DNA of 64,000 bases from Pictodentalium vernedei (GCA_031216915.1 CM062289.1:27051533-27115532); one strand, 5' to 3'. Positions 20,457 through 31,610 are shown, counted from the stretch's first letter. The notes: generated by a model from the sequence alone, not told the origin. Translations and numbers: made by a program.

Positions 20457-20791
20457 GTACTCTATGGGGGCTAAGTTCGGACTATATGTTGACATGCAAA
20501 CATAAAAAACAATGCCTCTCTCTCAAGTTTTCGGAAAAAGGTATGTTCCCAAGCTACAGTAATATGATGACCAGAATAACATGCTATAATATTCATGTTG
20601 TCTGTTGGACAATTTCATCTAGTCATCGAGCAAGAGTTTGTTATATCCTTTTAATATTTTTGGCAAGTTACGGCCTTTTGTATTATTTCATTGAGACAGA
20701 ACATGTCTACTGAAGTAATATTAAGAATTGCTCCACTTCCTGGGTTTTCTCATGGATTGTTTGATATGATATTTTTAAAACAATTTTCCTG
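20457..20791. other. No recognised feature
   Basis: Nothing seen. Confidence 0.4.
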
Positions 20792-21208
20792 TAAGGCCCC
20801 ACAAAGTAGATCTTCTGTTTCTCAGGCCATTTTTTGTAAAACTGCATGTGAGTGGACGTTTTTTTTATTTCATTTTTTTTATTTTTGTAATTATTTCTTT
20901 GCCATCAAAACTTCATGTTTTTGGTTTGTTTTATGTTTTAAGCCTCATAAACTACAGAATAGCATGGGTGGTGGTGTATTTTGTCCTGTGAGTGCAGGGA
21001 GGCTTTGCAATGCTAAGGCATTGCAAAGCCTTGCTGCACTCAAGGGACAAATTTATCAATTTTATTAACTTGGGTAAAATATCAGACATAAACCATTTAA
21101 TTTTTATTTTTTTTAAGTTTGCATTGGTTATAAAAAAGAAAGCATGTGGCAGCCAAAAGGACCATGCGGGAGGTCCCGGGAAACCAATTTTTAAATTTTT
21201 TAGGCCTA
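20792..21208. mobile_element. TA-2 MITE, copy 1
   Basis: TAAGGCCCCACAAAGTAGAT at the left and TTTTTTAGGCCTA at the right. Subterminal CTGTTTCTCAGGCC occurs at both ends in the family. The palindromic core GGCTTTGCAATGCTAAGGCA-type hairpin is at about 21001-21031. Non-coding. Confidence 0.85.
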
Positions 21209-21289
21209 ACTTACTGAATTTATAATATTTCTGCCTGCTTCTGTTTCCTGAAATGAAATGGAATGAAAAATGATATTCAATTTGTGTTT

Positions 21290-21475
21290 GTGATTACCTA
21301 ACTGGTGAGTTAGCATAATTCACAAAAATAGCATATCAAATTTTGTTATTTTGTCAAATTTCGCCTCAAAACAATGCGTATGAATACACATTCGAACAAG
21401 CTCTCTGAGCTTGTTCCAGTGTGGGATCATAAGTTATATTTTTGAGGCAAAAAATGAAAATTTTTAGATATTAGG
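21290..21475. mobile_element. Degenerate core-alpha (TTAA-B-like) remnant
   Basis: CGCCTCAAAACAATGCGTAT, TCGAACAAGCTC, GAGCTTGTTCCAGTGTGGGA, then ATAAGTTATATTTTTGAGGC. Arms are clear; ends are not. Confidence 0.55.
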
Positions 21476-21479
21476 ATGT

Positions 21480-21840
21480 TTTACCTCACCTGACTGAAAT
21501 TCAGGGTGAACGATATTGATCACTCTTCGTCCATTGTCTGTCATCTATCATCCATTGTCTGTCCATCATCCATGAACATGGTACAAATATCTTCTTCCCA
21601 TGCCTGATTCATTGATGCAAAAAAAACTTTCCTGCACCACTGTGCCAGGATCTAAAAATAGAAACATTTTCAAATGCCCATATTTCCAAAATCATGCAGA
21701 ACGAAGAATTGTTATTTGGTAAGAGGCTTCTTTCAGATCAGTAGAATCGAATAGCAAATGTGATAAAAATGGAGCACCTTTATAACGTAGCTTATGAACC
21801 AAATGCACTCATCTCCACTCAAAGAAGTCTCTTCAAATGT
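21480..21840. repeat. J fragment (head)
   Basis: TTTTACCTCACCTGACTGAA, a CCATTGTCTGTC-type run, and TATTTGGTAAGAGGCTTC. Confidence 0.55.
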
Positions 21841-21844
21841 TATT

Positions 21845-22160
21845 TTTAGCTGCGACTAGCAGCTCTATAAGTGGCAATGTCGGTCTGTCTGTCGGTCTGT
21901 CTGTCGGTCGGTCTGTCGGTCGGTCGGTCTGTCTGTGACCAACGAGTTTGTCTGTGACCAACGAGTTTCAAAACTCAATAACTTTTGAAATACTCAATGG
22001 AATGACTTTATATTTGGCATGTAAGTGTATATTATTGATGTCTAGCCACTGTTGAATGCATGTGTTGTTCCAAATATTTTTCTTGGAGTTATGGCCCTTG
22101 ATGAACTTAGAATTTTGTGAGATTGCACCACCCGTTGCAGCTACGGCGTCGATGTCGCAA
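21845..22160. repeat. R fragment with a (GGTCTGTC)n run
   Basis: TTTAGCTGCGACTAGCAGCTCT starts this copy, with a short CTGCGACTAGCAG hairpin. The run is at about 21880-21945, then GTGACCAACGAGTTT twice. It ends near ATGTCTAGCCACTGTTGAAT. Confidence 0.7.
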
Positions 22161-22184
22161 TTTTTTTAATAATTTTTTTTTCAT

Positions 22185-22290
22185 TCTAACCATAGCTCAT
22201 GCCCTCTTATTGGAATGAATGTAATGGTGATGCATGACATCTGTGTGTGTGTGTGGGGGGGTTGGGGGGGGGGGGGGTAAGAGGGGCATA
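22185..22290. repeat. Core-alpha scrap and GT/G run
   Basis: CATAGCTCATGCCCTCTTATTGGAATGA-like sequence at about 22185-22215, then (GT)n and a G run at 22240-22277. Confidence 0.5.
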
Positions 22291-22784
22291 ATTATGGTAT
22301 GGTCTGAAGGAAAAACAACTTTTTTTTAGTTATTTGTGGCAGGGAAAAAGTAAGTGGGTTAAAAGTAATGGGTTTAGAAAATATTCTTGAGTTTATCTCA
22401 TAGATCTCTATTGAGTGAGAAATCTTTCATTACTGCTGAAGAACACCTTTTCTAATCTGCCATTTCATGCTTGACGGTAACTTGGAAGTTTGCATTTCTA
22501 AGAGTAAATAATTGTGTGTGGGGCATAACAAAATGAAATTTATCGATCTTCAGCATTGCTGCCTATGTGTGCATTGCAAAATCAGATGTATGCAATTTTC
22601 TTGGCCTTATACTTAATTGGTTTTTCAGGTAAAATAACAAATAGGTTCACAGTTGATTGATCCATTTGCCATGCTCCATCCTATAAATGTGTTCCTTTTC
22701 TCACAATTTAACTTTTACAGTCTCTGTTTATTCAGTGTGGCAATTTGAAGCTTGAGTATTTTATTTTATTTATTTATTTTTAGC
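22291..22784. other. No recognised feature
   Basis: Nothing seen. Confidence 0.4.
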
Positions 22785-24015
22785 TCACCTGAGTGAGCGA
22801 TGCTCAAAGGGAGCTTTAGTGATCACTTTCTGTCTGTCGTCCATTGTCTGTCTGTCTGTTGTCTGTCCATCCAGCGTGAACTTTACATTATTGACTCATC
22901 AATTACTGGACAAAATTGAACCAAATTTGATTTTCATGTTCCTTGTATGTCAGTTCAGTGTAACATGACAATTATTTTTTAAAAATCTTCTTCTTCAAAT
23001 CCACTAGTCAGAATCTTTTGATGATTGGTATAGAGCATCCTTATCGTGGGGGGAGGGGGGCGTGGGAAGGGGTTGGACTCAAGTTTGTTCAAAACAAATC
23101 CCCGGGGTCATATTTGGGCTCTCTATGGTAACCCAAACTTTAACTTAGTGCAGTATGAAAAATATTCTTAAAAAAATGAGGCATCCTAAATTTTAACCCT
23201 TTGAGCACTGGTGGTATCTTCCATGCCAGTTAAATGGCAGAAATTGGGAGAGTCCATATCCATTATTTGGGGGCAGAGCAAGTAATATTTTCAACGTGCA
23301 GCCTTCAGGCTAACATACACATGTCGAGCAATACGGGGAAATTCATTTCAAAATCTTCTTCTTTAGTTCTACCAATCAGAGTCTTTTGATATTTGATATG
23401 CAGCAACTTTGGAAGGTTCCAATTCAAATTTGTTCAAATCAAGTCCCTTGGGTCATATTTTGGGCCCCTGTAGAATCCCAAATTTTAACTGTACAGTATA
23501 AGGACTATTCTTTAAAAACCATCTTCACATCCACAAGTCAGATTCTTTTGTTACATAGTATTGATATCCTTAGTTTGATGAGATTCAAGTTTGTTCAAAT
23601 CAAATCCATGGGTTAATATTTGGCCTCCCTAAGTTTAACTTAGAACAATATGAGGCATATTCTTCAAAGATCTTTGTCTTCAGATCTACCAGACAGAATC
23701 TTTTTATATTTGGTATATAACATTACTATGATGCATACAGTACGTGGAGAGTGTATTATCACTAAATCACGTGCAAGATTCCACCCGAGCAATAATTGCA
23801 AATTTGATGCAAAGCATAACAATCACAAGCAAAGTGCCAGCCAGTGGACCTCCAGGTTAAACCTGGATGGCCTTTGGGTGAAACATTGCTTGTGTTTTTT
23901 GTCCATATGTACAGAATTTGAAAGTGATACTTTGGGTGATAACTCCACTCCATGGGTGATTCAATTACAATCCACTCTGCACATACTGTAGATTAAAGTT
24001 TGTTCAAGGTGTTAT
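22785..24015. repeat. J dispersed repeat with TA-5 inserted
   Basis: Head TTTTTAGCTCACCTGAGTGA, CTGTC-type run, then diverged 165-bp-type units (TCTTCTTCAAATCCACTAG, TTGTTCAAATCAAGTCCC). A TA-5 element interrupts it at 23736-23990. Confidence 0.75.
23736..23990. mobile_element. TA-5 MITE, copy 2, in J
   Basis: TACAGTACGTGGAGAGTG to CCACTCTGCACATACTGTA, 255 bp, TA borders. The core gamma palindrome is imperfect (GGACCTCCAGGTTAAACCTGG), so this copy is older than 11251. Confidence 0.9.
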
Positions 24016-24240
24016 GCTTGACTGATTTTGGTGGACACCAGAGGGGTTTGAATAGGCTCCTGCAAATATTCACTATTCAAAAATGTATTTGATTTGCCTG
24101 CCATCTTCGATTCAAATTTGTTTTGACAGTTCGTGCGAATATCTATCGAATGTGTTTGTCCATGTTTTATTATGTCTCTGCATTGATAAATACCAGAAAT
24201 TTACGATAGTTATTGTTGTTGACATCAGCCACAATGGAAT

Positions 24241-24488
24241 TTAACTCTTAACACGCCAAGTATTTTCTAGATATTTTTCAGCAAATCTAGTCATGGCTGC
24301 TTCAAAGCAGCCATGACTAGATTCGCTAAAAAATTAAGCTAAATGTAACACAAGAGATCACTAGTGAAAAAATTAATTCCATTTACAAAGAGACAATAGA
24401 TTAAATATGCACAAATTAAACTTATTTCAGAGACAAGAGAAACCCTGTGCTGGGCAGGAATATCCGCCAGCAGCATGCAAAGAGTTAA
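24241..24488. mobile_element. TTAA-D MITE
   Basis: TTAACTCTTAACACGCCAAG at the left and GCAGCATGCAAAGAGTTAA at the right, 248 bp. Core palindrome AATCTAGTCATGGCTGCTTC and its mirror at about 24286-24330. Confidence 0.85.
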
Positions 24489-24904
24489 CACTGCTGTGGC
24501 CGGCTAGATCAAATTTCTCTTTCTCTTCCATATTTCAGTTTATTACATAACCAAGAAAAATGTTTCCTGAAATTCAGGATGTCATCCGTTGAAGCAATGA
24601 CGGATCAAGTCGAGTGTAATAGTGATCCTTGAGTGCTAATAAGATGTTCAAATGTTATCACTGAGGGACGGAAGCCTGCTTCATAACACATGCAAGGTGT
24701 AATTAATAATCTGCACCATGGTCCAATTCCAAGATAATAAAAAAAAACAAAAACACTATGTTACAGAAAGCTCCCACATCCACACCTCTACCAGTATGGG
24801 ATTACAAAAACTAACCTTATAAGTGTTTATTTTTGATTCCGCATGAGAATCTAAACATAATCGTGAATTCTCCTGAGATAATTTTATTACATGCCTGTTC
24901 TATG
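24489..24904. other. No recognised feature
   Basis: Nothing seen. Confidence 0.4.
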
Positions 24905-24906
24905 TA

Positions 24907-25741
24907 CCATATTTACTCTATATATTGGGAGCACGGTGGCTCAGTAGGTAGAGGTGCAGGCTGCAAGCCGAGAGGTCCTCGATTCGAATCCCACCTGCGG
25001 CAACCGCGTTGTGTCCTTGGGCAAGACACTTCATCTCCATTGCCCGCATGGGGGGCACGATGGCGCCGTGTACTAAGGCGTACTGCACGTCGATGGTACG
25101 CATGTCTTCAACCAATCTAACCCTGCCTGTGCTGCAGTGCGGAGTTACGATGTTGGGGAGCTGGCAGCTGCTCGTCGTTGCTCGGTGGTTCTCTCCGGGT
25201 ACTCCGGCTTCCTCCACCCGTAAAACTGTCACGGTCATGATTAGCCATTGTGCATAAATATGTGACCTTAAACATCAATAAATCAATAAATAATACTCTA
25301 TGTATTAGGACACTCTATGATTTGGGACACACATTTTTTCCAGAAAACTATATTTTTTTTATGCTCCAAAGTTTGGAACATTCAGGAGATTTGTTTCCAG
25401 TTGGCCCGTCGCTAGTAGCAGATGACACTCATAAAAAAAATTCTTGAGTAATTAAAAGTTTTCATTTTTTGCTTCGAAAACATAGCTTATGGTCCCTCAT
25501 TGGAACGTGCGCAATGCGCTCGTTCCAATGAGGGATCATAAGCTATGTTTTGGAAGCAAAAAATGAAAATAGAAAAAAAAATTGCATAGTGATTTTCGTA
25601 TATAGTGATGGAAAACGAATCACACACAACTTTATTCAGCATCAAATCAAGACAGGTTGTGTTCTTTCCCCATTTTCTAACAATTGGGACACCTGTGAAA
25701 ATAATTATTTTTAGCTGTCCCAATACATAGAGTAAATATGG
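24907..25741. mobile_element. TA-3 MITE, copy 1, split by a SINE
   Basis: Ends CCATATTTACTCTATATATT and CAATACATAGAGTAAATATGG with TA at both borders. The interior carries a core-alpha palindrome (25478-25565) with the same AAAACATAGCTTATG arms as TTAA-B. The SINE at 24930 sits in the left terminal repeat. Confidence 0.88.
24930..25293 (+). mobile_element. tRNA-headed SINE in TA-3
   Basis: CACGGTGGCTCAGTAGGTAG with B box GATTCGAATCCC, full body, tail ATCAATAAATCAATAAATAA. TSD TACTCTATRTATTRGG at 24914-24929 and 25294-25309 (14 of 16 matching). Confidence 0.95.
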
Positions 25742-25788
25742 TAATCGCCATCTACAGCAACACTAAACCATGCGGAAAATGAAAATCT

Positions 25789-25810
25789 GTTCCGCACATG
25801 TGTGCGGAAC
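25789..25810. repeat. 22-bp perfect palindrome
   Basis: GTTCCGCACAT and its exact mirror. Isolated. Confidence 0.8.
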
Positions 25811-25910
25811 TGAAATCGTTGACTAACTATTTTTAGAAGCAAAATTTTACAGGGATTTTCTACAACTCATGCAACGCAATTACAATTTGAATCGCTAGCT
25901 GAAAAATCAT

Positions 25911-26007
25911 CCCCTGAGTTCCAATGTGTTCTATGTGCCAATACGCTCACCAGTAGGCACTCCAATAGGCTGCCAATAGGCACATAGAACACATTGGAAC
26001 TAAGGGG
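25911..26007. repeat. Hairpin with 29-bp arms
   Basis: CCCCTGAGTTCCAATGTGTT... at 25911-25939 and its mirror at 25979-26007, one or two mismatches, 39-nt loop. Confidence 0.9.
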
Positions 26008-26029
26008 ACGAAATAGTAACACGGGTTCC

Positions 26030-26445
26030 CCTCACAAATTTGGTTGGCGATAAAATGTGTTCTTTGTGTTGATAGTTGTCAAATGAATTGCTGAGTATCC
26101 ATCTAATAATTGTTTTTATAAACAGGAAGGTATGTAATAAACACAGAACAACACACGCATGTGAATGGGTTAATCGATATGGCACTTGTGCCATCGGGGA
26201 AGAATAAAACTTGAGGCCTACGTTCATAAGATTATTGTCTTTAGGTTGACAATTTCTACCAATGTGGTGATAGGAATACTCTCGAGGAAAGAACTGTTCA
26301 AGTATTCAATTCAATGTTTAATTCAATTTCTGAATAACGACCACCATTCAATTTGATATTCGATTCAATATTGTACGAATATTCTCAGGGCCCTAGGTTT
26401 GAAATTTAACACAAAACCTAATGGAGAATTTATCATTTGTTTAAT
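26030..26445. repeat. T repeat, half element
   Basis: AATAAACACAGAACAACACA, GATATGGCACTTGTGCCATC and AGAATAAAACTTGAGGCCTA match arms of the T hairpin at 27000-27440. Confidence 0.55.
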
Positions 26446-26472
26446 GTGGGCGATTCGTTGGGTAAAGGGTTA
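26446..26472. mobile_element. TTAA-A right-end scrap
   Basis: GGGCGATTCGTTGGGTAAAG followed by GGTTAA; only the end remains. Confidence 0.7.
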
Positions 26473-26999
26473 AATGAATTGTGCCCACACGTAACAGTGC
26501 TGATTATAGTAAACTTAGATGTAAATTTGAGTACATACAGTTAACATTTGCTCAACCGGGGACCACCAGGCCACTTGATTCCCTGGGGTGGGAGTGGAGA
26601 GAGGGTTCTTTTGCAAAATTATTTTTTTGGCTTGAAAGAAGATTTGGAGGATTTCGAGGGCCAGAATTATGCCCTGTTGTATATCAAAGGTGTGATTTCT
26701 CAATTTTTAACACAACTGTTACTTCTCCTCTGGTTTCATATATACAAATCCGTACTGAACACATGTTCCATATGGATTTCCATTGACAGGCTATTTTCCC
26801 ACCTGACATCATGGATCAATCAAAAGAACTAAACCACGCCCATTTTCATAATTGGCCTATCGAAACATCACACTCTGACCCAGCTTAATTCAGAAACAAT
26901 GGTGACAGCCAATAAATCGAACACTTCGGTCAATAAATAACAAAAGAGTATTAAAGTTTTAAATTTTGTGATGTTTGAATTTTTAAATTAATGGATTCT
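26473..26999. other. No recognised feature
   Basis: A 101-codon plus-strand frame (26481-26786) overlaps frames on other strands and matches nothing I know. Confidence 0.4.
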
Positions 27000-27440
27000 A
27001 TGTCATAGAGGAGTGTATTAAACACAGAGAAACATGATGTGTGAATGCATTTGTCAATACAACACAAGTGCAATCACGGAAGGATAGAACTCAAGGCTGC
27101 GCCTCTCATTCTATCCAGGCCTGAAAATAAGCAGTCTGACATTTGCAAAAAAAGGTCCCCAGAGGGTGAATTTGATGATGCTATCCCATAGAGTGGGCCA
27201 ATTTATCCTCTTTTGAGGCCCTGTTTCAGAATGAGGTTCACAGACGGTAAATTTAGTGATGCTACCCTGCTGTGCAGGGTAGCATCACTAAATTCACCCT
27301 CTGGGGACCTCATTTTGCAGATGACAGTTTGCTTATTTTCTGGCTTGGTTCTATCTTTTCTCGATGGCACTTGTGCTGTATTAATGAATGCATTCACACA
27401 TTGTGGTGTTCTGTGTGTTTCTATAATCACAATTGGTAGT
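27000..27440. mobile_element. T hairpin element with hAT-1 in its loop
   Basis: The left arm 27010-27115 (AAACACAGAGAAACATGATG, GTGAATGCATTTGTCAATAC) is mirrored by 27348-27426. The centre is occupied by hAT-1. Confidence 0.8.
27116..27347. mobile_element. hAT-1 MITE, copy 3
   Basis: CAGGCCTGAAAATAAGCAG to TTATTTTCTGGCTTG, 232 bp. TSD ATTCTATC (27108-27115) versus GTTCTATC (27348-27355). Confidence 0.92.
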
Positions 27441-27537
27441 CTTCAAATTCAGTACATTCCAGGCCAACATTGTAAAAAATGACCGTTAAAATATGGTTGA
27501 AGTACTGGCAACTATTTGTCATTATTTCTAGGGTAAA

Positions 27538-28005
27538 TATCACATTAGTGACTGTTATTACTTAAAGTGGGGTGCTAATGTGATATTAATTAAATAACCA
27601 CTTTGCCAATGAAAATTATTCAGTTAACAGGAGTATTAAAATTAACAAGGATTGTGTCACTTTCCTGTATTCCAGAGATAAACTTAGCATTTATTCTATT
27701 ATATTTTGTTTGACAGAGCTCCATAAGTTCTGTCAAACAAGATAAAATATATTAACTTCTTGTATTGGATGCATTGAGTCTATAATAGGTCTTTAAGCAA
27801 AGGAAAACTAGGGAGAGTCAGGGTAAATTCTCCAAAGATTACAAGATTTTGTATTCAATTAGCAGGAATTTACTCTATAACCTATATTCAATTAACAGGT
27901 CAAATTTGTACTCTAGGTATGGTAAATGGTTTTATGATGGGAAATTATATTCAGTTAACAGGGTTATTCATTTAAGAAATATCCGATTAAGTGGATACCA
28001 CTGTA
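27538..28005 (-). mobile_element. TA-1 MITE, reverse, old
   Basis: Core beta palindrome at about 27700-27755 and right border AAGTGGATACCACTGTA. The left part contains a small extra hairpin (TATCACATTAG ... CTAATGTGATA, 27538-27586). Confidence 0.72.
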
Positions 28006-28027
28006 GTATTTATTAGATTACATTGTT

Positions 28028-28502
28028 TACATGACTAATCATCTAAAATTTAATCAATGAAGAACTGGGTACAACCCGGTCATTCATTAATTAAAATTTT
28101 CTGATGATGATTCTTATTGCGTTGTTAGTGTAGACGTGGACATTACCGCCAGTGGCGTAGATAAAGGGGGCCCCCCCCCCCCCCCCCCACCAGAAGTTTT
28201 GTCAGAAATTTTTTGGGACCATTTTTAGGTGAATTTATGCCTAATAACATTCAAATGCTGGCTTTGGGGATAAAAACATGCCATTTTGGGTAAATTTTGG
28301 ATAAAAAAGACCAATTTTCAGTACATTTGCAGTAAACAACAGATTCTTTCTGTTTGTTTGGGTTTTTGTTGTTGTTACACTGTCGGAAAATTTTCTGTGT
28401 GTCGGAAAATTTTGGGCTTGCCCCTCCGCCAACGAAAAGCTATCTACGCCACTGATTACCGCCACACGTAGATAACGACCAGTCCACAGTGACTGTACTG
28501 TA
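28028..28502. mobile_element. TA-4 MITE split by hAT-3
   Basis: AAATTTAATCAATGAAG ... CATTCATTAATTAAAATTTT hairpin, then GCGTTGTTAGTGTAGACGTGG, resuming after hAT-3 with CGACCAGTCCACAGTGACTG and TACTGTA. Confidence 0.75.
28150..28454. mobile_element. hAT-3 MITE
   Basis: Perfect 14-bp inverted ends CAGTGGCGTAGATA, flanked by perfect 8-bp TSD ATTACCGC at 28142-28149 and 28455-28462. 305 bp, with a C run near the left end. No coding capacity. Confidence 0.95.
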
Positions 28503-28546
28503 AGTATTGCTGCGGTACAATTAAATAAATAAAACTGCACGGCAGT

Positions 28547-28795
28547 TGAACCTTTACCTAATGAATTGGCCACATCAGTCTAAGTAATTAACAAATAAAG
28601 CAGTTGATAAAAGTAGATTTTCAAAAAGAATTTCAACAACAACATATTATGTGACCCCCTCACTGGAACGAGCTCAACAAGCTCATTCCAATGAAGGGTC
28701 ACATGATATGGTTTTGTTGAGTTTTAAAAAAAATTGTAACAACAATAATCAAAGTTATAACTGTTCATATCCAGTGCAAGGTGCTAATAGTGAAA
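28547..28795. mobile_element. TTAA-A MITE, degenerate
   Basis: TTGAACCTTTACCTAATGAA left end, core AACATATTATGTGACCCCC ... TCACATGATATGGTTTTGTTG. The right end is decayed. Confidence 0.75.
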
Positions 28796-28980
28796 AATTA
28801 TTAAGATGAAGAAGAGAAAAATCTTGATAATAGTCCACCGAATAAACTGTTACGTCTAAAAAAAATTAAAATCAGTTTCGTTTCTCAGGCCCTCCCACAT
28901 GGTCCTTTTAGCTGCTGCATGCTCTCTTTTTACAACCAATCCAAACTTAAAAAAATCAAAATCAAATGGTTTATGTCTGA

Positions 28981-29391
28981 TTTTTTTTTTTTAGGGTTTA
29001 ACGACACATTAACAACCAGGGTCATATCATGTCAGTGACAGTTTTATGGGTGGAGGAAGCCGGAGTACCCAGAGAGAACCACCGAGCAACGACGAGCAGC
29101 TGTCAGCTCTCCAACAACGTAACTCTGAAATCTGCACCGCGGCACAGGCAGGGTTAGATTGGTTGAAGACATGCGTACTATCGACATGCTGTACGCCTTA
29201 ATACACAGCGTCATCATGCCCCCCATGTAGGCAATCGGGGTTAAGTGCCTTGCCCAAGGACACAATGCGGGAGCACAAATCAGTCGCTGAAATGGTCACC
29301 CACCCAACTACTAACCGCACTCGACGTTGCTTAACTTCGGTGATCTGATGAGAACCGGTTACCGCGACGCCACCGTGCCCCCTTTTACGTC
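28981..29391 (-). mobile_element. 5S-rRNA-headed SINE, copy 1
   Basis: Minus-strand order: head CGATCACCGAAGTTAAGC-like (plus strand GCTTAACTTCGGTGATCTGA at 29329-29348), then AGTAGTTGGGTGGGTGACC, then the common SINE body (CCTTGGGCAAGGCACTTAAC) and a tail ending AACCCTAAAA. The head matches the 5S rRNA internal promoter region, as in SINE3-type elements. A GTCTGA word flanks both sides. Confidence 0.9.
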
Positions 29392-29572
29392 TGATAGTGA
29401 TATTTTACTCAAGTTAATAAAACTGTCCCTTGAGTGCAACAAGGCTTTGCAATGCTTTAGCATTGCAAAGCCTTGTTGCATTCAATGAACGTAATACACC
29501 ACCACCCATGCTATTATGTAGATTATGATGCATAAAACAAAAAAAAAATCAAAATCAAATGGTTTATGTCTG

Positions 29573-29860
29573 ATTTTTTTTTTTTTAGGGTTTAACGACA
29601 CATTAACAACCAGGGTCATATCATGTCAGTGACAGTTTTATGGGTGGAGGAAGCCGGAGTACCCAGAGAGAACCACCGAGCAACGACGAGCAGCTGTCAG
29701 CTCTCCAACAACGTAACTCTGAAATCTGCACCGCGGCACAGACAGGGTTAGATTGGTTGAAGACATGCGTACTATCGACATGCAGTACGCGTTGCTTAAC
29801 TTCGGTGATCTGATGAGAACCGGTTACCGCGACGCCACCGTGCCCCCTTTTACGTCTGAT
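29573..29860 (-). mobile_element. 5S-headed SINE, duplicated copy with internal deletion
   Basis: Same insertion as copy 1, carried by the tandem duplication. It lacks about 129 bp including the body start and part of the head. Confidence 0.9.
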
Positions 29861-30135
29861 AGTGATATTTTACTCAAGTTAATAAAACTGTCACTTGAGT
29901 GCAACAAGGCTTTGCAATGCTTTAGCATTGCAAAGCCTTGTTGCATTCAATGAACGTAATACACCACCACCCATGCTATTATGTAGATTATGATGCATAA
30001 AACATAAAACAAACTTTTTAATGACAAAGAAATAATTACAAAAATAAAAAATTAAATAAAAAACCACCCGCCCACCCACATACAATTTTACAAAAAATGG
30101 CCTGAGAAACAGAAGATCTACTTTGTGAGGCCTTA

Positions 30136-31043
30136 TCAGGATTAGTAGAAAACCTTTGTTTATTGCAACTTGAAAACCTTGAAAATCGGTGCCTTCACAG
30201 ATTTGTTTTTATTTTTATTGGGGTTTAATGACACTTTCAACAGCCAGCATTGAAGGTAATCATCTACTTGTCATAGTCTTCAACTTTTCGATCGAAAATC
30301 CAATCCAGTTTTGACCTGTCACATTAGGTAAATGTTTAAACTCTTATAGATAAAAAAATAAGATAATCAGTGTTTGCTGATTTGGCCAATTTACCATGTA
30401 GATGGGTTAATTGGAATTCCTCCCCAATGAAGGTTATTGTTTTATCACAGTAATTAAAAATCACTTATTCACCAGTTACGGAATCTCACACCATATACCC
30501 CCAAGATTTCAGTCAACCTTCATCAAACATATATCCAGTAAGCAAATAAATCTAGGTTTTGTTAATTTATTCAGGAACATTTATACAGGAAATTGTTAAA
30601 AGCAATCTAGGAAGATCAAAGATTGGATGAATTTATTGGTTTGTTTTCTGGTGGTAGCCTTCTTGTTTTATGATAATAACTACAAGAGAATGAAAAACAG
30701 AAAATGAATACAATTAATAACAGATGTATGTTTTATGCCGTTCTTTGACAGGTTGCTTAATCGAGCTTTATGTCTACAGCAAAAGTTAGTTAATTGAATG
30801 TCTATTTGATTGACCCCAAAATTCAAACAACAACCATTCAATTATATTCTACATTCAGGAACGAGAGAGTTTTGATAACTAACTGACATAGTTTATTTGA
30901 TACTTGACTTCCTCAAATCAGCATTTATGACTTGTGTACTACATGTACACAGTCTACTAAGCACAATAGAATAGAATAGAATATATTGCACAACCATAAT
31001 ACATAGAATTCAGGAATGAGACTTTTGATAACTAACTGACATA
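30136..31043. other. Mostly unclassified
   Basis: A SINE tail scrap (GGGGTTTAATGACACTTTC) lies at 30218-30240. A 30-bp direct repeat TTTTGATAACTAACTGACAT occurs at 30872 and 31024. No gene. Confidence 0.45.
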
Positions 31044-31298
31044 CCATATTTACTCTATGTATTGGGACAGCTAAAAATAATTATTTTCACAGATGTCCCA
31101 ATTCTTATAAAATGGAAAAAAACACACCCTGGTCTTTTTTTGATGCTGAATAAAAGTTGTGTGTGATTCGTTTTCCATCACTATTATGAAAATCCCCTTC
31201 CTATTGTTTTTATATTTTCATTTTTTGCTTCCAAAACATAGCTTATGACCCCTCATTGGAACGAGGGGTCATAAGCTATGTTTTGGAAGCAAAAAATG
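31044..31298 (-). mobile_element. TA-3 MITE, copy 2, truncated
   Basis: CCATATTTACTCTATGTATT then GGGACAGCTAAAAATAATT, the reverse of the TA-3 right end. Runs through the core-alpha hairpin (31223-31298, loop lost) and stops at the LINE relic. Confidence 0.85.
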
Positions 31299-31610
31299 TC
31301 TCCCTTTCTCCACCTCTAAATTATGACAACTGAGCAAAAAGTTAGTAATCGGTTTTCTTTTTTCCAGAGGTAGAGAATCAAGATATACGAGTCTTGTGTA
31401 ATTGTTTTTCATATTAAAATAAAATCTCATTTTACCTAACCTTTCTGATTTACCCACTCTATCCAAATTTTTCCAGGTTTGTGTATAATTGTCATGAATC
31501 CTTTTAAGAAAAATATCCGGGAACATTTCGATATTTGCTACTGGGAGGTGTTCCACACATAGCCAAACCCATATTTATATAGACTGATGAGAGCAAGTTT
31601 AAGCGGTGTC
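31299..31610 (-). pseudogene. LINE ORF2 C-terminal relic, distal part
   Basis: Read on the minus strand, an open frame runs from the foldback element border towards 31299. It carries motifs of the region after the reverse transcriptase in mollusc-type LINE ORF2 proteins: a YKYGFGYV block, then KRIHDNYTQTW, a YLDSLPLEKRKPITNFLL block and LEVEKGRH near the end. Conserved W, R and GRH positions are kept. It continues the frame content of 32237-32488 across the foldback insertion, and ends where TA-3 begins, before the Cys-rich RLC..C motif usually seen next. This is a fragment with no start, no RT domain and no endonuclease. Assignment is from remembered family motifs; the clade (RTE, L1 or other) is not resolved. 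Confidence 0.68.

Larger units (their letters stand above)
28956..30010. repeat. 593-bp tandem duplication with a 129-bp loss in unit 2
   Basis: Unit 1 starts at 28956 and unit 2 at 29549, at the TCAAAATCAAATGG words. Near-identical sequence follows until GTACGC (29196 and 29790). Unit 2 then skips to the base equivalent to 29326 (GTTGCTTAACTTCGG). The junction lies in an A run. Confidence 0.92.
28858..30135. mobile_element. TA-2 MITE, copy 2, with 5S-SINE and tandem duplication
   Basis: Left TTTCTCAGGCCCTCCCACAT and right CTACTTTGTGAGGCCTTA. The middle carries two SINE-bearing units, at 28956-29548 and 29549-30010. Each unit ends with the TA-2 core palindrome (29441-29475, 29911-29945). Confidence 0.85.

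Noticed and set aside
24960-25005. Possible tRNA genes at the GTGGCTCAG...GGTTCGAATCCC sequences
   Set aside because: Each is the head of a SINE with body, tail and target duplication; the acceptor stem does not close.
29320-29360. 5S rRNA gene
   Set aside because: Only the internal promoter region is present, fused to a SINE body.
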